From JANNGZ01 sp031404155 (GTDB lineage: Bacteria > Pseudomonadota > Gammaproteobacteria > Burkholderiales > Burkholderiaceae_C), in NCBI GenBank assembly GCA_031404155.1, contig JANNGZ010000301.1:1-26222 (forward strand): 26,222 bases of DNA. The letters are read 5' to 3'. Position numbers and translations under genes: made by a program. The notes beneath the pieces were generated by a model that did no database searches, was not told the origin of the DNA, and was given only the letters and a program-made list of their open reading frames with translations. How positions within the stretch are numbered: the stretch's first letter is position 1; each line of letters begins with the position of its first letter. Positions 6,745 to 16,490 of this stretch are shown in pieces.

Positions 6745-8856
6745 AGGCCAGGGTGCGACCTCGACGAGGCAGTCATAAAACGTCGGCGCCCGGCCGATGT
6801 CGGTGAGGCGCTGGTGGGTCAGCTGGTTGACGTTGGTCCCCGCGGAACCGAGCTTGCGCCACCACACGCCCAGGCCGTTCACCACCCCCGGCCGGGCACG
6901 GGTGCTCACCGCGGCGCGGCAGCGGTACTCGCCGCGGTCGTTGAACACGCTCACCATCGCGCCACTCTGAATGCCACGCGCGGCGGCATCGTCGGGGTGG
7001 ATTTCGAGCAGCGGCTCCCCTTCGATGTCGCGCAAGCTCTTCACGTTGACGAAGCTGGAGTTGAGGAAGTTGCGCGCCGGCGGCGAGATCATCGCCAGCG
7101 GGTAGCGCGCGGCAAGTTCGGGGGTGGACAACACGCTCTCGTAGTTCGGCACGAAGTCCGGCACGCCCAGGCCGCCGCCTTCCACACGCGCCTTGCCGTT
7201 CGGTGTCGGGAAGCCTCCTTGCGCAAACGGTGCTTCAGGCAGCGGCAGCTTGGCCCAACCCACCTCACGCAGGCGCTCGAAGTCGACCCCGGGGATCGCG
7301 GTGCGGGCTAGCGTTTCGTCGTCGTCGCTAAAGCAAGCTTCGCTGAAACCCAGGCGCTGCGCCAGTTCGCGAAAGACCTGTGTGTTCGGCCGGGCTTCGC
7401 CCAGCGGCGCAATCGCCGGCTGGTTGAACATCACATCGGTGTGGCCGTAGCTGGTGTGGATGTCCAGGTGCTCGAGCTGCGTCGTCGCCGGCAGCACGTA
7501 GTCGGCATGGTCCGCGGTGTCGGTGAGAAAGTGCTCGAGCACCACGGTGAACAGGTCTTCGCGCTCGAAGCCGGCCACCACCTTCGCGCTTTGCGGCGCC
7601 ACCGCCACCGGGTTGCTGTTGTAGACGATCAGCGCTTCGATCTTCGGGCCGAACCCGGCGCTCGACTCCCGCAGCAGGTCGTCGCCGATCGTGCTCATGT
7701 TGATGGTGCGCGGGCGCCTTGCACCCAGCAGGTCGGGCCGCAGCAATGCGGCCTCGTCCTTGACGCGGTTGAACCAGCCGGAAGAGGACAGCAGCAGCCC
7801 GCCGGCACGCTGCCGCCAGGCGCCGGTGAGGCAAGGCAGCAAAGCGATCAGGCGCGCCGCGCTGCCACCGCCGCGCACCCGCTGCATGCCGTAGTTGAGG
7901 CGGATCGCGGCGGGTTTTGTCTGGCCGTAGTCGCGCGCCAGTTCGCGGATGTCCTCGGCCGCCACGCCGCAAACCTGCGCCGCGCGCTCGGGCGGCCAGG
8001 CCAGCGCCCGTTCGCGCAGCGCGGCGAAGCCGTCGACATGGCGCTTGATGTAGTCCTCGTCCAGCCACCCGTGGCTGAGCAGTTCGTGCATCAGCGCCAG
8101 CGCCAGCGCGCCGTCGGTGCCCGGCCGCAGCGCCAGGTGGCGATGGCATTTTTCGGCCGTCGCGGTGCGTCGCGGGTCGATGCACCAGAGCTTCGCGCCG
8201 TCGCGTTTGGCCTGCTGCGCCAGGGTCCAGAAGTGCAGGTTCGACGCGATCGAGTTGCTGCCCCAGATGAGGATCAACTTCGCCTCGGTGAAATGTTCGA
8301 CATGCATGCCCACTTTGGCGCCGTAGGTGGCGATCAAGGCGTCGCCGCCGGCCATCGAGCAGATGGTGCGGTCCAGCCGCGAGGCGCCGAGCTTGTGGAA
8401 AAAACGCGCGGCCATGCCTTCGCCCTGCACCTGGCCCATGGTGCCCGCGTAGCTGTAAGGCAGGATGGCCTCGGGGTCGCGCGCGGCGATCGCCTTCAGT
8501 CGCGCGGCGATGTCGTTCAAGGCCTCGTCCCAGCTCGCCCGCACGAACCGACCCGCGCCCTTGGGGCCGACACGCTTGAGCGGATGCAGCACACGTTCGG
8601 GGTGGTAGCTGCGCTCGGCATAACGCGAAACCTTGGTGCACAGCGCGCCGCCGGTGGGTGCGTGGTCCGGGTCGCCGGTGATGCGGGTGACGCGCCCCTG
8701 TTCCACCGTGACCAGCATCGCGCAGGTGTCGGGGCAGTCGTGCGGGCAGGCGGCGTGCACCGTACGCGGGCCGCCTTCCGGCGTGCTCGCCAGCCCGTTC
8801 GAGGACCCACTTGCAGGCCGGTTCGCGAGCCGGGAGACTGGGCTTGCATCACTCAT
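6736..8856 (-). CDS. Molybdopterin-dependent oxidoreductase (DMSO reductase family, 4Fe-4S)
   Basis: A 706-residue molybdenum enzyme of the DMSO-reductase/formate-dehydrogenase-like family, with no membrane anchor. The N-terminal 4Fe-4S site has cysteines at about 37, 41, 45 and 73 (CPHDCPDTC, then GALCTK). The motif DRTICSMAGGDA near residue 163 places Cys166 where NapA-like enzymes carry the molybdenum ligand. Other cofactor-binding segments include LILIWGSNSIASN, YNSNPVAVAP and, in the C-terminal MopB domain, EIHPDDAAARGIQSG. There is no Tat signal, so it is probably cytoplasmic. No partner subunit is adjacent. The start at MSDASPV is preferred because the 17 upstream codons are unlike the family, but no strong ribosome binding site is present. 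The substrate cannot be named from sequence alone. The C-terminus and stop lie inside the 34-bp repeat. Confidence 0.9.
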   Translation of the reverse strand: MSDASPVSRLANRPASGSSNGLASTPEGGPRTVHAACPHDCPDTCAMLVTVEQGRVTRITGDPDHAPTGGALCTKVSRYAERSYHPERVLHPLKRVGPKGAGRFVRASWDEALNDIAARLKAIAARDPEAILPYSYAGTMGQVQGEGMAARFFHKLGASRLDRTICSMAGGDALIATYGAKVGMHVEHFTEAKLILIWGSNSIASNLHFWTLAQQAKRDGAKLWCIDPRRTATAEKCHRHLALRPGTDGALALALMHELLSHGWLDEDYIKRHVDGFAALRERALAWPPERAAQVCGVAAEDIRELARDYGQTKPAAIRLNYGMQRVRGGGSAARLIALLPCLTGAWRQRAGGLLLSSSGWFNRVKDEAALLRPDLLGARRPRTINMSTIGDDLLRESSAGFGPKIEALIVYNSNPVAVAPQSAKVVAGFEREDLFTVVLEHFLTDTADHADYVLPATTQLEHLDIHTSYGHTDVMFNQPAIAPLGEARPNTQVFRELAQRLGFSEACFSDDDETLARTAIPGVDFERLREVGWAKLPLPEAPFAQGGFPTPNGKARVEGGGLGVPDFVPNYESVLSTPELAARYPLAMISPPARNFLNSSFVNVKSLRDIEGEPLLEIHPDDAAARGIQSGAMVSVFNDRGEYRCRAAVSTRARPGVVNGLGVWWRKLGSAGTNVNQLTHQRLTDIGRAPTFYDCLVEVAPWPRG

Positions 8857-8912
8857 GGGCGCACTATTGCACAGGCCTTCGATCTTCGTGGCGACGCAGC
8901 CCCGCACCAGGC

Positions 8913-8941
8913 TTGAGGCTTCTGCGCAACGGGCCTATCCT
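8913..8941 (+). promoter_or_regulatory. Candidate sigma-70 promoter for the binding-protein gene
   Basis: TTGAGG at 8913-8918 and TATCCT at 8936-8941 are separated by 17 nt, in the 163-bp gap between divergent genes. The expected leader to the ATG at 9020 would be about 70 nt. The match is moderate and could be chance in GC-rich DNA. Confidence 0.4.
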
Positions 8942-9019
8942 GCCGATCACCGCCAGCCAGATCGCGCCGCACCGACCTCCGAGCCGCGGCTGCAACGGCG
9001 GACATCGTTGGAGATCACC

Positions 9020-10150
9020 ATGAAACGTCGTGACGTGTTGCGGCAGTTCGCCGCCGCTGGATCAGCCATCGCCTTGCCGGTGTGGGCCCAGGGCCAGCGC
9101 AGCATTGTGCTCGGCCAGTCGGCCGCGCTCAGCGGCCCGGCCAGCGCGCTCGGCGAGGAATTCAGGATCGGCGCTTCGCTGCTGTTCGACCGCACCAACG
9201 CACGTGGTGGCGTGGCCGGCCGGCAGGTCGAGCTGCAAAGCCTGGACGACGGCTACGAGCCCGAGCGCTGCGCCGCCAACACCAAGAAGTTCATCGACGG
9301 CGGCGTCTTTGCACTCTTCGGCTACATCGGCACGCCGACCAGCCTGGCCGCGCTGCCGCTGGCCACCGCGGCCAAGACACCCTTCATCGCGCCCTTCACC
9401 GGCGCACAGGCGCTGCGCGATCCGTTCAACCGCTACGCCTTCCACGTGCGTGCGTCCTACTTCGACGAGACCGCGGAGATCGTCAAGCAGCTCACCTCGA
9501 TGGGCATCAAGCGCGTCGGGGTTTTCTACCAGAACGACAGCTATGGCAAGGCCGGCCTGGACGGTGTGGTACGCGCGCTCAAGCCGCTGGGGCTGGAGCC
9601 GGCGGGCCTGGGCACGGTGGAGCGCAACACGGTCGAAGTCGACGCGGCGGTCAAGTCGCTGCTGGCGGCCAAGCCCGACGCGATCGTGCAGATCAGCGCC
9701 TACAAATCCTGCGCCGCGATGATCCGCGCTGCGCGCAAGGCCGGCTTCGGCGGCACCTTCTACAACGTCTCCTTCGTCGGCACCGCGGCGCTGGCCAAGG
9801 AACTCGGCGGCGACGCCCGCGGCGTGGCAGTGAGCCAGGTGATGCCCTTCCCGTTCCAGCCGATGTCGCCGCTGGCCGGCGAGTTTCTCGCCGCGGGCAA
9901 GGAGAAGTTCGGCGACAAGTTCGACCCCAACTACAGCAGCATGGAAGGCTTTGTCGCCGCGAAAACGATGCTCGAAGGTTTGAAGCGTGCCGGCAGCAAC
10001 CCGACGCCGGAGAGCTTGATTGCCGGCCTGGAGTCGCTCAACGACCACAACCTCGGCGGCTTCTTCGTCGACTTCAGCGCGCAGAAGCACACCGCGTCGA
10101 AGTATGTCGACCTGACCGTGTTCACCGCCGAGGGCCGCGTGCGGCACTGA
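9020..10150 (+). CDS. ABC transporter substrate-binding protein, branched-chain amino acid (Peripla_BP_6) type
   Basis: Periplasmic type I binding protein of 376 residues. The N-terminus KRRDVLRQF followed by Ala/Gly-rich hydrophobic residues and cleavage near VWA-Q resembles a Tat or Sec signal. The mature protein begins with IVLGQSAALSGPASALGEEFRIG, the standard LivJ-like opening, and contains the usual second-lobe segments such as VGVFYQNDSYGKAG and EGFVAAKTML. GGAG lies 8 nt before the ATG. No permease or ATPase is adjacent, so it is an orphan binding protein, common in Burkholderiales, either sharing a remote transporter or acting as a sensor. It precedes an amidohydrolase and a carboxypeptidase-like gene on the same strand, suggesting an amide or peptide-like ligand (inference). 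Confidence 0.9.
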   Translation: MKRRDVLRQFAAAGSAIALPVWAQGQRSIVLGQSAALSGPASALGEEFRIGASLLFDRTNARGGVAGRQVELQSLDDGYEPERCAANTKKFIDGGVFALFGYIGTPTSLAALPLATAAKTPFIAPFTGAQALRDPFNRYAFHVRASYFDETAEIVKQLTSMGIKRVGVFYQNDSYGKAGLDGVVRALKPLGLEPAGLGTVERNTVEVDAAVKSLLAAKPDAIVQISAYKSCAAMIRAARKAGFGGTFYNVSFVGTAALAKELGGDARGVAVSQVMPFPFQPMSPLAGEFLAAGKEKFGDKFDPNYSSMEGFVAAKTMLEGLKRAGSNPTPESLIAGLESLNDHNLGGFFVDFSAQKHTASKYVDLTVFTAEGRVRH

Positions 10151-10263
10151 GTCCGGCTGAGAGAGCGGCCTGCGCCAGGCGGCCACCGCGGTCGTTTTGC
10201 GCCGCAGCAAAGCGCTGCCGCCGCGCGGCATAAGATGGTTGCCTTGCCGTACCGGAGGCCCGC

Positions 10264-11460
10264 ATGAACGCCATCGAATCCATCCTCGCCGACGCCGCCA
10301 CGATCACCACGCTGCGCCGCGACATCCACGCCCACCCCGAACTCTGCTTCGAGGAAAAGCGCACCAGCGACTTGATCGCCAAGGCCCTCACCGACTGGGG
10401 CATCCCGGTGCACCGCGGCATGGGAACCACCGGCGTCGTCGGCATCGTCAAGAACGGCACCTCGAACCGTGCGGTCGGCCTGCGTGCCGACATCGACGCG
10501 CTGCCGATGACCGAGCACAACAAGTTCGCGCACACGAGCCAGCACGCCGGCAAGATGCACGCCTGCGGCCATGACGGCCACACCGCGATGCTGCTCGCGG
10601 CGGCCAAGCACCTCTCCAAACACCGCAACTTCGACGGCACCGTCTACCTGGTGTTCCAGCCGGCCGAAGAAGGCGGCGGCGGCGCGCGCGAGATGATCAA
10701 GGACGGCCTGTTCGACAAGTTCCCGATGGAGGCGATGTTCGGCGCGCACAACTGGCCGGGCATGGCGGTGGGGCAGTTCGCGGTGCGCAGCGGGCCCTGC
10801 TTCGCGTCGAGCAACGAGTTCAAGATCACGATCCGCGGCAAGGGCAGCCACGCCGCGCTGCCGCACAACGGCTGCGACCCGGTGCCGATCGCGTGCCAGA
10901 TGGTGCAGGGCTTCCAGACCATCATCACGCGCAACAAGCGGCCGATCGACGCCGGTGTGATTTCGGTCACCATGATCCATGCCGGCGAAGCCACCAACGT
11001 GGTCCCTGACGCCTGCGAGCTCCAGGGCACGGTGCGCACCTTCACGCTTGAAGTGCTCGACCTGATCGAACGCCGCATGCAGGAGATTGCCGAGCACACC
11101 TGCGCCGCGTTCGGTGCCGAGTGCGAGTTCGAGTTCCACCGCAACTACCCGCCGACGATCAACCACGAGGCCGAGACCGAGTTCTTCCGCGGCGTGGCCA
11201 CCGAGATGGTGGGGGCAGCCAACGTGCAGGAATTCGAGCCGACCATGGGCGCCGAGGACTTCAGCTACTTCCTGCTCGAGAAACCCGGTTGCTATTTCAT
11301 GATCGGCAACGGCGACGGCGCCCACCGCGAAGGTGGCCACGGCCTCGGGCCCTGCATGCTGCACAACCCGAGCTACGACTTCAACGACGACCTGATCCCG
11401 CTCGGCGGCACGATGTGGGTGCGGCTGGCCGAGGCCTGGCTGGCGCAGCCGCAGCGCTGA
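10264..11460 (+). CDS. M20D amidohydrolase (hippurate / IAA-amino acid hydrolase-like)
   Basis: A 398-residue metal-dependent amidase of the M20D (HipO/AbgB/ILR1-like) group, hydrolysing N-acyl amino acids, probably in the cytoplasm. The metal motif GLRADIDALP followed by MHACGHDGH gives Cys101 and His103; FQPAEEGGGG supplies Glu135/Glu136; AHNWPG His162; and a C-terminal LHNPSYDFND supplies the final His. The dimerisation domain reads KGSHAALPHNGCDPV. A strong GGAGG precedes the ATG. The stop and the next ATG overlap by one base (TGATG), so it is co-translated with the DUF2817 gene. Likely role is deacylation of an acylated amino acid or N-acetyl-peptide product taken up by the cell; exact substrate uncertain. 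Confidence 0.92.
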   Translation: MNAIESILADAATITTLRRDIHAHPELCFEEKRTSDLIAKALTDWGIPVHRGMGTTGVVGIVKNGTSNRAVGLRADIDALPMTEHNKFAHTSQHAGKMHACGHDGHTAMLLAAAKHLSKHRNFDGTVYLVFQPAEEGGGGAREMIKDGLFDKFPMEAMFGAHNWPGMAVGQFAVRSGPCFASSNEFKITIRGKGSHAALPHNGCDPVPIACQMVQGFQTIITRNKRPIDAGVISVTMIHAGEATNVVPDACELQGTVRTFTLEVLDLIERRMQEIAEHTCAAFGAECEFEFHRNYPPTINHEAETEFFRGVATEMVGAANVQEFEPTMGAEDFSYFLLEKPGCYFMIGNGDGAHREGGHGLGPCMLHNPSYDFNDDLIPLGGTMWVRLAEAWLAQPQR

Positions 11461-12575
11461 TGACGCCTGCCGTAACGGACGCCACGACCGGCGCCGCGCA
11501 ACACTTCTCGCAAACCTACGCCGAAGCGCGTGCGAAGTTCCTGGCCGCATGCGACGCGGCCGGCCTGGATGTGCACAGCCATGCGCACCCGATGCTCGGG
11601 CGCGACGGCGAGGCGCTGGCGATGGACGTGGCGCGCGACGGCCCGGCCGACGCGGCCGGGGTGCTGCTGATCACCAGCGCCTGCCACGGCGTCGAGGGGT
11701 ATTGCGGCTCGGGCGCGCAGATCGCGCTGCTTGGCGACGCGGGCTTTCGGCGCGCGGCGCGCGACGCGGGTGTCGCGGTGGTTCTCGTGCACGGGCTCAA
11801 CCCCTATGGCTTCTCATGGTGGCGGCGCACCACGCAAGAAAACGTCGACCTGAACCGCAACCTGCAGGATTTTTCGGCGCCGCTGCCCGAGAACCCGGCC
11901 TACGACGAAATTGCGCACCTGGTGGTGCCGCCCACCTGGCCGCCCTCGGCCGAAGTGGTGGCACAGGTCGCGGAGTACATCGCGCAGCGCGGCGAGCGGG
12001 CCTTGCAGTCGGCGATCACCGCGGGCCAGCACCAACATCCCCAAGGCCTGTTTTACGGCGGCGTGAACCCGACCTGGAGCCAGCTCACGCTGCGCCAGGT
12101 GCTGCGCGACGAGGCCCGGGCCTGCGCCCGGCTCGGCTGGATCGACCTGCACACCGGCCTGGGTCCCAGCGGCCACGGCGAGCGCATCTACGCCGGCAAG
12201 GACGACGCGGCAACCGTGGCCCGCGCGCGTGCCTGGTGGGGCGACAGGGTGACCTCGATCTACGACGGCAGCTCGAGCTCGGCCAAGCTCACCGGCATGA
12301 TCTGGCTCGCCGCGTACGAAGAATGCCCGCAGGCCGAGTTCACCGGCATCGCGCTGGAGTACGGCACGGTGCCGGTGATGGCCGTGATGGACGCCCTGCG
12401 CGCCGACCAGTGGCTGGAGAACCACCCCGAAGCCGGCGCGGCCCAGCACGATGCCATCAAGCGCCAGGTGCGCGACGCGTTCTACACCGACACCGAGGTG
12501 TGGAAGCAGCAGGTCGTCGAGCAGGCGCTGGAAGCGGCGACGCAGGGCGTGGCGGGGCTGCGCGGCGGGCGCTGA
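11460..12575 (+). CDS. DUF2817 / M14-like zinc carboxypeptidase family protein
   Basis: A 371-residue protein of the DUF2817 family, related to M14 carboxypeptidases and aspartoacylase-like enzymes. The zinc site pattern is visible: SACHGVEGYCGSG (His76 and Glu79), ENVDLNRN (Arg/Asn substrate-binding segment, about 128-134), IDLHTGLGPSGHGE (His231) and the putative catalytic Glu300 in ALEYGTVP. No signal peptide, so cytoplasmic. The start is the ATG in the TGATG overlap with the preceding M20D gene. The pair suggests two-step processing of an acylated amino acid or small peptide. The activity of this family is poorly established, so only the fold and metal site are claimed. Confidence 0.85.
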   Translation: MTPAVTDATTGAAQHFSQTYAEARAKFLAACDAAGLDVHSHAHPMLGRDGEALAMDVARDGPADAAGVLLITSACHGVEGYCGSGAQIALLGDAGFRRAARDAGVAVVLVHGLNPYGFSWWRRTTQENVDLNRNLQDFSAPLPENPAYDEIAHLVVPPTWPPSAEVVAQVAEYIAQRGERALQSAITAGQHQHPQGLFYGGVNPTWSQLTLRQVLRDEARACARLGWIDLHTGLGPSGHGERIYAGKDDAATVARARAWWGDRVTSIYDGSSSSAKLTGMIWLAAYEECPQAEFTGIALEYGTVPVMAVMDALRADQWLENHPEAGAAQHDAIKRQVRDAFYTDTEVWKQQVVEQALEAATQGVAGLRGGR

Positions 12576-12674
12576 CGCGCCCGAGATCTGCCCGCGCTGG
12601 ATCCACCGCTGCCGCGTCCGCGGGCATCCCTCGGGACTTCGCCGCTGCGCAGCCTCTGAAGGCCTCAGTCCCGC

Positions 12675-12680
12675 TACAAT
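12675..12680 (+). promoter_or_regulatory. -10 box (TACAAT) of the ahcY transcript
   Basis: TACAAT lies about 10 nt before the first conserved base of the SAH riboswitch, as expected for a promoter whose transcript begins at the aptamer. No good -35 hexamer is seen 16-18 nt upstream, so an activator or an extended contact may be needed. Between the DUF2817 stop and this box there is only a weak GC-rich hairpin (12616-12637). Confidence 0.5.
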
Positions 12681-12688
12681 GCCGGCCT

Positions 12689-12791
12689 TCCGAGGAGCGT
12701 TGCAACCCCGTCCGAACGTGGCACCGGGGCCAGGCTCGGAACCTTGATGCAACCGCGCTCACCCGCACCGGGCCCACTGTCCGAGGGTGAG
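12689..12791 (+). ncRNA. S-adenosylhomocysteine (SAH) riboswitch
   Basis: The leader of ahcY holds the SAH-aptamer signature: CGAGGAGCGTTGCAAC at 12691-12706, CCAGGCTCGGA at 12730-12740 and ATGCAACCGCGCTCACC at 12748-12764. Complementary blocks are GAGCG (12695-12699) with CGCTC (12756-12760) for P1, CCCCG (12706-12710) with CGGGG (12725-12729) for P2, and CCGAG (12690-12694) with CTCGG (12735-12739). Downstream, GGGTGAG at 12785-12791 can pair with CTCACCC at 12758-12764 and so would compete with the 3' strand of P1: a plausible expression platform. SAH binding in this class turns ahcY expression on. The class is known upstream of ahcY in beta- and gammaproteobacteria. Confidence 0.88.
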
Positions 12792-12852
12792 ATGAAAACA
12801 CCACTCAGGCCAGTTGTCCGCGCTGCGGGTTCCACCGCTTAAGGAGCCTGAC

Positions 12853-14292
<1,440 letters not shown>

Positions 14293-14295
<3 letters not shown>

Positions 14296-14532
14296 TCGCC
14301 CCCAAGGACGCCGCCCGGCGGCGTCCGCCCCCCCAAGGGGGAGCAAGGAAACTGGGGGCGGCCCGGCGTTTCCTTGATCGCCCCCAAGGACACCGCCCGG
14401 CGGCGTCCGCCCCCCCAAGGGGGAGCAAGGAAACTGGGGGCGGCCCGGCGTTTCCTTGATCGCCCCCAAGGACACCGCCCGGCGGCGTCCGCCTCCCAAG
14501 GGGGAGCAAGGAAACTGGGGGGGCCCGGCGTT
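14293..14532. repeat. 82-bp tandem repeat, three copies, after ahcY
   Basis: Copies start at 14293, 14375 and 14457 (TGATCGCCCCCAAGGAC each time); the third is slightly shortened. Each copy has a perfect or near-perfect dyad GGACGCCGCC / GGCGGCGTCC (14306-14326 in copy 1) followed by a C-run/AA/G-run hairpin and GCAAGGAAACTGGGGGCGGC. It occupies nearly all of the 290-bp gap to the next gene. The hairpins lack a T-run, so they may act as a message-stabilising or attenuating block rather than a classic terminator. A diverged inverted relative lies at 4634-4677. Confidence 0.92.
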
Positions 14533-14585
14533 GCCCGGGTCGCCCGATACTGAACGCGGCGCCGGACGGCGCACTGGAGGTCCGC

Positions 14586-15512
14586 ATGCACATCGTGATC
14601 GTTGGCGCCGGCGGCATCGGCGGCTATTTCGGGGCGCGGCTGGTGCAAGCCGGCGAGCGTGTGTCCTTCGTGGCGCGCGGCCGGCATGCCCAGGCGATCC
14701 GCGACAGCGGCCTGCGGGTGCACAGCCCGCTCGGCGACGCGCTGGTGCACCCGGACGCGATCTCGGACAACCCCGCCGTGCTCGGCACCGCCGACCTGGT
14801 ACTGTTCACCGTCAAGCTGCCCGATGTCGAGGCGGCCGCGGAGCAGCTCGCGCCGGTGATGCGCACCGGCACCGTGGTGCTGCCGCTGCAAAACGGCGTC
14901 GACGTGGCCGAGATGCTCGGCGTGCATGTCGGCGCCGAAGCGGTGGCGCTGGGTGCCGCCTACATCGGCGTGAAGATCGCCGAGCCGGGGCTGATCGAAC
15001 ATGGCGGCAGCTTTGCGCGCCTGCGCTTCGGCGCGTTGCATCCGGCGCAGGAGCCGGCGCTGCGCGCTTTTCTCGCGGCATGCCAGCACGCCGGCATCGA
15101 GGCCGAATGGCAGGACGATGTGCGCCGCGCCATCTGGGAAAAGTTCGTGCTGCTGGTCGGCCTGTCCAGCCTCACCGGGCTGACGCGCTTGGCCGTTGGC
15201 GTGACCCGCGCCGACCCCGAGTTGCGCCGCCTGCTGCAGCAAGTGATGAACGAGGTGGCGGTGCTGGCGCGCGCGGAGGGCCAGGCGCTGCCCGAGGACT
15301 TCGTCGAGCGCCAGCTGGCCACGGTGGACAGCATGCCCGCGGGCATGAAGGCCTCGATGCTGCACGACCTGGAAGCGGGGCGGCCGCTGGAGCTGCCCTG
15401 GCTGGCCGCGTCGGTGGTGCGGCGCAGCGAACGGCTCGGCCTCGAGGCCAACGCCAACCGCTTCATCGCCGCCGCGCTCGGGCCCTACGCCAAGGGCACG
15501 CCGGCGCCATGA
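14586..15512 (+). CDS. Ketopantoate reductase (ApbA/PanE) family protein
   Basis: A 308-residue NAD(P)-dependent reductase of the PanE fold. The Rossmann motif VGAGGIGGYFGA starts at residue 6; the LQNGVD segment (101-106) and the catalytic-lysine region IWEKF (Lys186) are present. In E. coli PanE the lysine is followed at +4 and +8 by asparagines that bind substrate; here those positions are Leu190 and Ser194. That argues for a substrate other than ketopantoate, so the symbol panE is not given. A strong GGAGG precedes the ATG. The stop overlaps an ATG (ATGA) belonging to a duplicated start-site repeat that leads to tlyA. Its position in a methyl-cycle operon does not by itself explain its function. 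Confidence 0.85.
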   Translation: MHIVIVGAGGIGGYFGARLVQAGERVSFVARGRHAQAIRDSGLRVHSPLGDALVHPDAISDNPAVLGTADLVLFTVKLPDVEAAAEQLAPVMRTGTVVLPLQNGVDVAEMLGVHVGAEAVALGAAYIGVKIAEPGLIEHGGSFARLRFGALHPAQEPALRAFLAACQHAGIEAEWQDDVRRAIWEKFVLLVGLSSLTGLTRLAVGVTRADPELRRLLQQVMNEVAVLARAEGQALPEDFVERQLATVDSMPAGMKASMLHDLEAGRPLELPWLAASVVRRSERLGLEANANRFIAAALGPYAKGTPAP

Positions 15513-15626
15513 GCCTGCCCGGCCGCCCGAAAGGCGAATTCCGCAGTGCGAAGCACGAGGTTGCCTGATGAGCCTGCCGGCCGCCCGAAAGGCGAATACC
15601 GGCGTTTGCGGCACGGAGGTCGCCTG
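15509..15626 (+). repeat. Two tandem 59-bp units, each ending in a Shine-Dalgarno and start codon
   Basis: The unit starting at 15509 (ATGAGCCTGCCCGGCC) is followed by a close copy starting at 15568 (ATGAGCCTGCCGGCC). Both share CGGCCGCCCGAAAGGCGAAT and end with a purine-rich ribosome binding site (CGAGG 15556-15560; GGAGG 15615-15619), 7 nt before an ATG. The real tlyA start at 15627 follows the second copy. Each unit also encodes a 19-codon ORF ending in TGATG, but the 1-nt indels make the two peptides unrelated, so they are probably not selected as proteins. The unit looks like a dispersed repeat or a local duplication of the tlyA translation start. Confidence 0.85.
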
Positions 15627-16490
15627 ATGAGCCGCGCCGACCACCTGCTCGTGGCGCGCGGCCTCGCGCCCACACGTTCGGCCGCACAGCGGCTGATCGA
15701 GCGGGGCGCGGTGCGCTGGCGCAGTGCGCCGACCACGCCGGTGCAAACCAGCCGCTGGGCGGTGCCGCGCAAGGCCGGTGAGGACCTGCCCGAGCGCTGC
15801 GAGATCGAGATCACCGACAACGCCGAACTGCGCTGGGTTTCGCGCGGCGGCTTGAAGCTCGACGCCGCGCTGGTGCACACCGGCATCGACCTGGCCGGCC
15901 GTGTCTGCCTCGATGTCGGCCAGAGCACCGGCGGCTTCACCGACGTGCTGCTCGCGCGCGGCGCTGCGCATGTGGTGGGCGTGGATGTCGGCCACGGCCA
16001 GCTCAACCCGCGCCTGCGTGCCGACCCCCGCGTCACCGCGCTCGAAGGCGTGAACGCACGCCACCTCAACGCCGCCGAGCTGGTCGGGCGCATCGCCGGG
16101 GACAGCGCTCGCACGCCGCCGCGCCAGGGCCCCGGCGACGGCTTCCTCGCCGCCTTCGGCCTGATCGTCGGCGACCTGTCGTTCATCTCGCTGCGCCTGG
16201 TGCTGCCCGCGCTGGCCCCGCTGCTCGGGCGCGGCGCCGACCTGCTGCTGCTGGTGAAACCGCAGTTCGAATTGCAGCCCGCGCAGATCGGCAAGGGCGG
16301 CATCGTGAAGGACGCGGCCGCGCACGCGCTGGTGCGCGAGCAGACCGTCGCGGCCTGCGCGTGGCACGACCTACCGGTGCGCGACTACTTCGCCAGCGCC
16401 GTCGCCGGTGGCGACGGCAACACAGAGTTTTTTGTCTGGGCGCACGCGGCGAACGCGGCGCCCGAGCCCCGAGGAGGAGAGGCGCGATGA
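15627..16490 (+). CDS. tlyA: TlyA family rRNA 2'-O-methyltransferase (S4 + FtsJ-like domains)
   Basis: A 287-residue RNA methyltransferase. An N-terminal S4 RNA-binding domain (RADHLLVARGLAPTRSAAQR, about 3-60) is followed by VSRGGLKLDAAL (71-82) and an SAM-binding Rossmann domain with LDVGQSTGGFTDVLLARGA (motif I, near 95-113). GDLSFISLR near 182 and LVKPQFEL near 209 complete the K-D-K-type catalytic set. Mycobacterial relatives methylate 16S and 23S rRNA and were first named haemolysins. The ATG is supported by GGAGG at 15615-15619. The product uses SAM and releases SAH, which suits an operon with ahcY. Its stop overlaps the metF start (ATGA). Target nucleotide in this organism unknown. 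Confidence 0.92.
   Translation: MSRADHLLVARGLAPTRSAAQRLIERGAVRWRSAPTTPVQTSRWAVPRKAGEDLPERCEIEITDNAELRWVSRGGLKLDAALVHTGIDLAGRVCLDVGQSTGGFTDVLLARGAAHVVGVDVGHGQLNPRLRADPRVTALEGVNARHLNAAELVGRIAGDSARTPPRQGPGDGFLAAFGLIVGDLSFISLRLVLPALAPLLGRGADLLLLVKPQFELQPAQIGKGGIVKDAAAHALVREQTVAACAWHDLPVRDYFASAVAGGDGNTEFFVWAHAANAAPEPRGGEAR

Noticed and set aside
10231..10236. TAAGAT as the -10 box of the M20D gene
   Set aside because: No acceptable -35 hexamer lies 15-19 nt upstream; the evidence is too thin to list.
15509..15627. Two 19-codon micro-ORFs between the panE-like gene and tlyA as real small proteins
   Set aside because: The peptides diverge through frame-changing indels while the DNA is repeated, so selection is on DNA or start-site function rather than on protein.
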